From assembly GCA_009760855.2 (NCBI GenBank), contig WPIO01000196.1:325001-362500 (forward strand): DNA of 37,500 bases. Reading direction: 5' to 3'. The position numbers were made by a program, and so were the translations under genes. This stretch comes from Cristatella mucedo (Eukaryota > Bryozoa > Phylactolaemata > Cristatellidae). The first letter of the stretch is position 1, and each line of letters begins with the position of its first letter. This document shows positions 20,445 through 30,300 of this stretch, in pieces. The notes under the pieces are model-generated. The model saw nothing but the letters and a program-made list of their open reading frames with translations, was not told where the DNA came from and searched no databases.

Positions 20445-20519
<75 letters not shown>

Positions 20520-21314
20520 TGATTGAACTGATTCTCGGTATTCCTCCCCCCCCCAGAAGTTGTCATCTGTCATTGGCCTTGATGCGAATGAGCGATGATC
20601 GGGCCATTTGTGAGTGGACAAGGCTGTGCCCCAGCACTGCTTACGCGGCAGCCTGCGCTGCTCTCCTTCCACCCGCCGTTCCCTCTCTCGGCCATCTTGG
20701 TGCCCCGCTGAGCCGAGCGCCCGAAGCGGCAGCTTGTCTCCATGGCTACGCACTGGCGCTACGTGCAGGAGGAACTGCAGTTGCTGGAGGACGAGCTGCG
20801 ACGGGCCAAGGGCGTCAACTTGTCGCACGACGAGCAGGCCGAGGAGCGGCGTTCGTAAGATGCGGCGGCGGCCAGCGGAAGTCGCGGCGGAGGCTGCAGG
20901 CGCTGCATGCTTTTTGCGCTCGCGCGGGGTCGCGTGGCCGATCAGCCGCCGCCACGGCCGCTCCTTTGAGCTCGTGGCGAGCCCGCGCGCGCGAGCTCTG
21001 CGCCTCCTTTGCTGTGTGTAGGAAAACGGAGGCCTTTTTCGAGATGCTGTCGCAGTATCGACGCTCGCTGTTGGAGCTGGAGGAGAGGCACAAGCGCCGG
21101 CTGCGAGCCGCGGACGACGAGGTCCTTGGCAAGGTCGTGGCCGAGCACGACAGGAAGCAGGCAGCCAGCGCCTCGGCGCCTTCCGGCGCCGGGCGCTCGG
21201 CCGACGAGCAGCGCGCCATCTTGTTTGAGACGCAGCGGAGGGTGAGGCTGCCTGCAATGGCTGGTGTGCGATATGTGCTGAGATAGTAAGAGGATAGTGA
21301 GAAGGAAGGAAGGA

Positions 21315-21349
<35 letters not shown>

Positions 21350-24300
21350 GAGAGAGAGAGATTAGAGTAAGAGACAGAGATTAGAGTAAGAGACAGAGAT
21401 TGGAGCAAGAGGCTGGCAAGCACACGAGAGAGAGAGAATGAATGAGTGATTGGAGCAAGAGACAGAGAGGGAGATTGGAGCAAGAGGCTGGCAAGCACAC
21501 GAGAGACAGACAGACATACAGAGAGAGCACACTGTAAGAAAGATGTGAACATGAGTGTTTCCCACTGGGTGGGTGTCGTGAGTATATGTCAATGCATGAG
21601 TGCATGCCCCTCGTAGCCCCGTTGCTCCGACTATTTTGGGCATTATTTATGGCAAGGTTAAGCGGTCGTGTATTGTGGTTGCATTTGTGCTGTAAGGGTT
21701 TCCGTGAAACATAGAGCATGTTGTCATACTTCTATGTAGGTTAGCCAACCCACTCTTGAACTTGGTCACAAGAATTCATTGTTGTGAAGCTGAAATTTTC
21801 TGTGCATTTAATTAGCTTGCTGGGCATACTTAAAGCTCTATAAAGCATGGGAAATATTTATTGACAGTCCAAAAACCAAACTTGCATGCTTTTGGCGTGT
21901 ATGCGTTTGATGCGTGTCTCTCTCTCTCTCTCTCTCTCTTCTCTGGCTTGGCATAAAGACTCTGCACTGACCACTGGCTGCTGACGTCGTCTGCTGCTGC
22001 TAACTTCGTGTATCTGACGTCATCTGCTGACGTAATCTTCTTTTGCAGCTCGTGCTCGAGCAGCAGCAGCTTCAGGCCGAGTATCAGCAGGCGCTCGACG
22101 CCCAGAAGCGCATCTATGACGACGTCGTCCGCCAGCTGCACATCCTGCAGGGCCGGCCCGATCCGGGCTCGGCGCCTGGCGGCGTGAGACTGCCGTCGGC
22201 GCTCGAGAAGGTGATGCGCGCGCCTCTAGCTTTCAAGCGCGTCCGAGCGCGCTGTCGACTTCTCGTGCTCATGCGAGTGGACACATGCGAGTGCCTGCAT
22301 CTTTGCATGCCTCGGAGATCGATGCGCGCGGCGATCGCTCGCCGTCGCGCAGTCACGGTGCGCGCGAGCGAGGGCGCTGGTGGTTGTCTCCTCCAGGCGC
22401 TGCGGTTGTCTCCTCCAGGCGCTGGCGCTCAAGTACACGAGGGAGAAGCAGCACGGCCGGCTCGAGGAGCAGCTGCCTCGAGGAGGAGGAGGAGGAGGAG
22501 GTCCCAAGGAGGACGAGGGAGCCGAGGCGGCCGCCACTGCTGCCGCCGCCGGCGGCGCGGCCAGCCATCAGCCGTTGGTGAAGGCAGGGCTCGTGTCGTC
22601 AGAGATGGTTGGCGACGACGACGACGAGGAAGCCGGCGCCGACGCGGATGACGACCAAGCACCGGCAGCCGATGCCGGAAGCAAGGGGAAGCCAGCGGCG
22701 GCCAAGGCTCCCAGAGAGGTGAGCGTGTAGGAGAGCGTGCAGGAGAGGCACCACCGTGGCCACGTGCTCTGGACGCTGTCCTGTGTGCATCGGCCCGTGC
22801 TGACCGTTTCTAGTCCAAGAACAAGCGCAAAAAGAAGAAGAAGAAGAAGAGAAACACTGCGTCGTCGAAGAGCGAGCAGAGGCCGGATGCAGCTGGCGGC
22901 GGCGCTGCGGCGGCGGCCGACATCAGCATGGACGACGAGCGCGGTGCCGACGGCGAGCCTGAGGACGAGGCCGTGGAGATCGAGTGAGTGCGGCTCGCGT
23001 GACTTCGTGACGACTCATCGGCCCAGCGTGCATTTTGGCCGTGCACCGCGATCGATGGAGGACACACCGTGGCCAAAGGCCGATTCGGCGCTCGCCCGGC
23101 CTTAGGGCCTTTGCGCAGCAGATCTGTGGCGCGCCGCCACCTGCCGATGCGCAGCCACCTGCCGATGCGGCGCTCAGGTCTGGAGTCGCGTGCGCCCTCG
23201 CATGCAGCCACGGAGTTCTCTCTAGTCGTGTTGCTCTGGTTGCAGATACGTTCAAGAACCGCCTCTGGTTGATCGAGGCAATCCTCTGTACAGTCAGTTT
23301 GCCAAGATCTTCGAAGCTTTCAAGGTAAGAGTGCTTTTCCACAGGTCGCTGCAGCCGCCAGTTTTTTTTTTACGGCTGAGCGTTAGCAACCTACCACTGC
23401 GTTGCCACGAAAAGGTCGATGCGATCGCTGTGATCGCAATGATTTATCCTAGGGATTCCTTTTTTCATGGCATCACTAAATGATGCGTGTCCGTGCTCTT
23501 GTCACTCAGCGATGTGCTTGCAGTGGCGCCTTTCTTGCCTGCCGTCTCATCGTCCGTCCGTCGTCTTCCTTCTTTGTGTGCTCACTTCTGACGATGTTTC
23601 AAGGCTTGTAGCAGCTCTCGTCCAGCCACATTAGGGAGGGAGAGAGAGAGAGAGAGAGGAGGGGCGAGAAAGCCACTAGTTCTGCTGGATCTCTCATTGG
23701 CGTTTTGCATCATCTATCACCAAGTCTTCCTCAAGCGACTGTAACTTAATGTGGGCATCGCTAGCAAGTGCTAGCTAGCAATGCCGATATGAGAACTGCT
23801 TTGGTTTAGACCCTACCTTTGTCAGATATTTCAAAGTTTAGATTTCAACGTGTTTGTTATCCTGTGATTTTTTGAAGCACTGACTGCCCCGGAAATCTGT
23901 TCTAATTTCCCTTCTTTCCGCAGTCTGCCCTTTTGCCCTTGTCATTGCTGAGCACAATCTTAGCTTGCATTTCAGTCAGACGACATTTGTGACATCACGT
24001 CTAAACTTGTATACTACTTGTGTGTCTTTCCATCTATGCAATAAGACTCTTGAAATGTTTCCAAAACTGCAGCTAGGCTTGCCTGTTAGTAGTGTTGTGA
24101 GCATGTGCGCAAGTATTGCTAAACAGACAACGACTTAAGCACTCGGAGCACTACCGAACTCGACAGCGTTTAATCAACAACTCTGTCTGCAGACGTCAAT
24201 CTAAAACGGAGCTTCCGTCGTTTGCACCCAGGAACTCGGATTGGCTCGAATTGGCCAGCACCGTTGCTAGCGCCAGCAGCAGGAACGCTGCCCCTCGATT

Positions 24301-27300
24301 GGTCAGTCAAGGTCGGGATAGCCCCCAGCCTAATATCGGCAGACGACAACATCTAGGCATGGCTCTGTCGTAGGCTGGGGTATGCATTCTCTATTACGAT
24401 CTCAACAGGAGTGTCGACACTTTCATTATGCCATTTACATCTGATCCGCACTGGTTTCCAACAAACACAGCAGCACCGACTTTCAAGTCTTTTCAGACTT
24501 CTCTTTTAGACCCTTCGTTCTCTTGCACGTAAGCTTACGTGTGTATCTGATTTACCGACTCTTCAGGCCTTCTTCCTTGTACTACCGACATTTCTGACTC
24601 GGGTCGTTTTCGCTGTGCCACCAACTGTGTCACCATCCTTAAATCCTTTGGAGAACAAGCGTTCAGTACCTATGCACTCAAGGCCTGGAGCCCATTACCG
24701 GCTGACATCACAACATCCCCGAACTTCGTGGTGTTGAAGGCGACGCCAAATTATTATTATGATTATTATTGGTATATACCGTAGTATTGGTATATACCGT
24801 AGTCTGTGTGCTAGCTGTAGCCAGCCAGATTTGAATGTTGCTTTGTGTCACGCACACGTTCGCTGTTATCCTTTGCTTGAGCAGATCACTGACATAGACA
24901 AGCCCAAGGCGGTGGCAGGCAAAGAGGGTTCTGCACAGGAGCAGAGCATTGGTGACAAGCTGATGCGCATGTCAGAGCTGGCCAACCGAGACATCCCGAT
25001 GAAGGCCCGAGGTCTGCTCATCGAGGAAGACCTGGCCAACGAGGTGAGCAGGCCTCCTCTTCCTCCTTCCCCGAGAATGGACGGACCTCCATCCTGAGAT
25101 GAGGAAGCTGCCATGACAGCCGTCTAAACAGCTTCCTCGGGACACGACGTTAGGAGCAACTTTGGGCATTATTGTTGGAACTTTCGTGTTTCTAGGAGTC
25201 GAAAGGCAACGAAGACAACGACAAGCCTAAGCTGTCAAAGAAGAAGTTGAAGAAACTCACCCGAATGACGGTAGCGCAGCTTAAGCAGGTCTGTGGCTGC
25301 TGCAGCGGTGGCAGCAGCATCATCAGTGGGAAGCGGCAAGCAGCAAAGCATCTTGTAGCAGTCGTAGCCAGCATCTGTGGTCGTAGCCAGCAGTGACACT
25401 GTGTGCATGCTGCCACTAACCACATTTGCATGCTGACCCTGTGCATGTCACCCCTAACCATGTTATTCATTTTTTTTTTTTTTATCAAGCATGATATTAC
25501 TCACCGTTAAATTGCATTTCCCTTTGCAGCAAATGTAAAGCGCCTAGAGAGAGAGATTGAGTTCTCTGAGGGCGCTTTATCAAGTGCATTATTATTATTA
25601 TTATTATCATCGGAACTTCTGTTACTTAAGTACTAACTCCTAGTAGATGGTGCGTTTTATTTGCATTTTTATTTTGGGCCTTTCTGCTGCTGGAATCTTT
25701 CCTGGCCACATTACGTCCCATAGTGGTGTGTGTGTGTGTGTGTGTTTTACTTGCGCACGGAGTGTGTATGCAGAGTTTGCATGTGTGGACGGGCACGTGT
25801 GCGGCCCTGTGCGCACATGGTGCATGGTGTGTGCGCGCATTCATGTCGTTTGCTCAACGTTTTCACATTGCTTCTTAATCGGTCTGACTCGGCTTGTCTT
25901 TTGTTCAGCCGAATCTTCCATGTTATTCTGTTCTCAGGTTGCTGCCCGACCGGATGTGGTCGAAATGCAGGACGTTACAGCTTCAGATCCCAGACTGCTC
26001 GTTCACCTGAAGGTGAAGGCTTCGTTCTTGCTTCGTTTGACTCTTCCCCCCTCCCTGGCACAAATTGCCCCGTTTGTCCGGCTGCTTCATCTCGGTGTGT
26101 CATTTTGGCAGTCACTTCTAATTTCTTTTATAAAAATAGAATATTTTTGTCTGCGCACAGGCCACCAGGAACACGGTCCCAGTGCCGCGCCACTGGTGCA
26201 TGAAGCGCAAGTACCTGCAGGGCAAGAGAGGAATAGAGAAGGCACCTTTTGACCTGCCCGACTACATCAAGGCCACGGGCATCATGGAGATGCGGCAATC
26301 GCTGGCCGACAAGGTGAGTAGCAGGCGCTCTTTTTTTGTTTTTTCTCCTCTATCTATCTATCTATCTATCTCCTTCCCCAGTCCTGACTTTTCCCCATGA
26401 TTTCTCATCTCGGCCTCTGAATGAGAAATGTGCCTCGATCGATCGACGGCTCGTTTATCAGATTTGTCGATTGCACTTTGCTGCCTGGCCAGGACTCAAG
26501 TCCGTGTCACGGTCGCTACTGGCGCCGGCAGGCAGTGCGCTGGCTGCGTGCAACCCGCGGCTCTTTTTTTTTTTTATCTCGCGAGATCTCCTTTTTCCTC
26601 GCGTGCCCTAGGGCGGGTGCGCTCCGCGCCCAATCTCGCTCGTTGCCTGCCGCACGCTGCCGCACACTGCCACATCTGCTGATCGGCTGATGTTTGCTTG
26701 CTTGCTTGCTTGCAGGAGCAGGAGAAGAGTCTGAAGCAGAAGATGCGCGAGAAGGTGCGGCCCAAGATGGGGAAGATTGACATTGACTACCAGAAGCTGC
26801 ACGACGCATTCTTCCGGTACCAGGTGAAGCCGCGACTCACCGTCCACGGCGACCTCTACTACGAGGGCAAAGAGTTCGAGACGCGGCTCAAGGAGAAAAA
26901 GCCGGGCAACCTGAGCGAGGACCTGCGAACCGCTCTGGGCATGCCCGTCGGCGAGGTGGGAGCCGCCGCTCCTTGCTACCTGCGGCCGCCGCCGGTGCTG
27001 CTGCGGCCGCCCTGTGGCGGAGGCCCTTTCGAGGAGGCTCGTTCGACCCGCCCCATAAATGAAGCTGTCGATTCAGCTAGTCTTCACTTTTTACCGGCAA
27101 AACTCGTCAATATTGTGACCTCCTATGCACGAGCCCCCTCTCTATTATTTGACCCCAAATTTTCGAGTAAAAAGGGTTTGGCTTATACACGATTAAAAGA
27201 CGGTAGTTGTTAGTTTAGGTAGCATTATAATAGGAGTGTTGCTGTGCGAACAGTTCCCTTAGGCACTCGAGGCTCTGGTTGTGCGCCTGGCAAGTTCAGT

Positions 27301-30300
27301 TGTTGTTTCAGCAAGACTTTACCACTTTCTATCGTTGCTTGAACTTCCTGTCCATTGTCACACTTCGCTGAATACATTGGCATGCTTTGTTTACAGCAAA
27401 TGTAAAGTGTCTAATAGTCAGCCTCGATCGGTTGTCATGATGACAAACGATGACTCGAGATCGATGTTTATACATCTTTGACTTCTTTCATTCAATGTGT
27501 TCCAGTTTGTGCTGCATTTTTTCAGCCAAAAACGTGTCCTCGATCTTAGAGCCTCCTGTCGTCAAGCAGTTCCTGTCGTGTGACCAACCCGATGGTTGCC
27601 CTGTGGTGCTTGAATGCTCTGCCGACTTCATATTCCCTGTGAGTTTGTTCGACATACTCATCACTTCGAGTTAGTTGGTAGTCTAGCAACTTCACTCTTG
27701 TTGTCGGGTCATTTGCTAATGCCTATTGCTATTTTTAGAAGGATCTATATTATTTAATGGCACGTGGTATAGTGTCGCCACCAGGCTTGGGGATATTACA
27801 GGTTTTTCTTGTTAATCACATTCATTCGAAGAAGCATGGTTAATTAGCTATAATTGGCTTTTTCTTTGCATGGAAACGGGGCGATTTTACGGTTCAACCC
27901 CAACCCTAGTGCTTACGTGCAACACTGCATACATATCGCACTTGTTTTTGGTGTCTTTCCGATGCCCTCTGACGCTGGCCGGTCAGGTCGCACGCTGGCT
28001 GGCTCTCGGTACGGGCAATGCAACACTAGGAGTGTCTCCTTCTTGCATCTGCAGACTTCGGACAGGTTTCCCCCGCCGTGGCTGATCGCCATGCAGCGCT
28101 ACGGTCCGCCGCCGTCCTATCCCAACCTCAAGATCCCGGGCCTCAATGCACCGCTACCCGAAGGCTGCTCGTTCGGCTACCACGCCGGCGGCTGGGGCAA
28201 GCCGCCCGTCGACGAGACGGGTCGACCCCTCTACGGCGACGTCTTCGGCACGCAGACGACCGACACGACTGCCCAGGTAAGAGGCTCCGGTCCTCGTTCC
28301 GGTCCACTGCCAGATCATCCGTGATCTGTGAATCCTGCTGCCAGCGGCCTGTCGAACGGTGTTTGGCACTCGGCGACTATCTGTGCCTATCGACCATACT
28401 CTGTACTGTGCTTTGTTGCTTTCAGTCCCAGGAGGAGGAGATTGACAAGAGTCACTGGGGTGAGCTGGAGAGCGAGTCATCGGAGGACGAGGACGAGTCG
28501 TCAGACGAGGACGAGTCGGAAGAGTCGGGCGACGAGGGTGGCCGTGCAGAGGAGGACACGTCGGGCCTCGTGACGCCCGCCGACGCTGGCCTCGTGACAC
28601 CGAGCGGCCTAACTTCGGGCATCCCTGCCGGCATGGAGACTCCGGACATGATCGAGTTGCGCAAGAAGCGCATCGAGGACGCCATGGAGGCGGGCGGTGA
28701 GACACCGGCCCTGTACACGATCTTGCCCGAGAAGCGCGTGGCTGTCGGTGCAGCCATGATGGGCTCGTCACACATCTACGACATAACGGCGGGGGTGAGT
28801 GTGTCGGCGATTGCGCTCTGGCTGCTGTAAAGCATGGGTCTCCTTTGGCTCGTATGCAAAAGGAGATGCCGTAGCATGCAGGCAGTGCGTGCGTCAGTTG
28901 GAGTGGTCGTGCTCCTGTTAGTGGGTGGCTGCTACTGGCATGCACGGCCCTGGCACACACTTCTGCCGGCCATCCGTAGACTTAGTGTACTTTTAGAGCT
29001 GTCGTGGTGCTTTTTTTTGACATAAGTAAGGCTTGTGCAGACTAATCAATGATCGAAGGAATGTTTAGCATGTATGTGACATTGAGGAATAGTACGAACG
29101 ATACCTATATGTGTGGTGGGCATCAACCATATTTAGAAGCTTTGCATAGCTCTCCGAGAGAGCTGAATGGCTTGCTGCTAATATTTCACGCCAGCTTAAG
29201 GAAGTGTATATTGCTGATTAGTGATGATGACAGGCACAATTGCAGCACACGTATGCATATATAAGACCATAGACAGAGCAACTGCTTGTACAGTTTGGTT
29301 TGTAGCTTCTCACGTTAAATCTCGTAAATTTAGGAAATGTCTTAGTGTCTGTAAAGTTTCAGGCTTTAGGTGCAAAAGGAACTGAAAGCACGGTCTCTTA
29401 ATGGTTTAGTGGAGGCACGGCTAAATGAGCCGAGTCATGTGAGTTGGTGATACGAAGGAGGTATGCAGAGTGAGTATTTCAGAAATGAAGCCGGTGAAGG
29501 AGATTGAAAGAGCCTTGACGTCAATCGATACGATGCCGGTACATGTCGGAGAGAAGTTGAGTTGTGTAATGTGGTGGGTGCGATGCCAAATGGACGCATG
29601 TAAATTATACTGAAAAGGAAGCATGTCCAATTGCTTTGTCATGACATATAGAGTTTAAGGACATACAGGTACACAGTGGACAAATTCACAGGGATGTTGA
29701 AAAGGCCGAGGAACAGATAGGTTTTCACCTTCTGCGATGTCGTCAAATCGAGGATGACTTAATGCCAGTCGCAGTGAACTCCTTGTAGGCTTGGGAAGCA
29801 CAATAGCAAATGGCACGGAAGGATCGAAGTCCGTTAACTTCGCCTCAACCGAACGACCAGTCAGTCGGACGAGCATGTATGCGATGTAGCGATGTGAGAC
29901 CTGGTAAGCAAGTATGCAAGGACCTCGAGATAAGTGACAGCTAAAAGTCGATACTTTACTAGATGGGGAACTACTCAGCATTTACGACAGTGCAGCCCAG
30001 CTGCCGAGTTCTGCACAAATTGAAAGTGTCTTATTTTAGTGGCAGGAAGACTACTAAAGAGAGATGAATAAGTCAAGACACGGTATAGAAAAAGATGCAC
30101 TGACCACCTTGGCTGTGGCGTCCTTGTCTAAGCAATCACGAATTTTGCAAGTGTTACGGATGGGTAAAGTAGGATGACTGCGGTACTGGTCATCCAGTGA
30201 TGTCGCTGTGGACAATGAGACACTCAGATTCCTTGCCGAACCTGTGGGAGACGAGTCGCGCTCGATGAGCCCACTTCTGAGAGTTTAGGCTTTCTACTTT

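Noticed and set aside
20319-21257. 312-codon and overlapping 255-codon open frames over SF3B2 exons 5-6
   Set aside because: They cross GA repeats and intron sequence; only the parts matching the spliced SF3B2 frame have family similarity.
22043-22651. 202-codon frame reading through SF3B2 intron 7
   Set aside because: Only its beginning (exon 7) is homologous. The rest is intron and an out-of-frame reading of exon 8. It is treated as an intron-retention product, not a gene.
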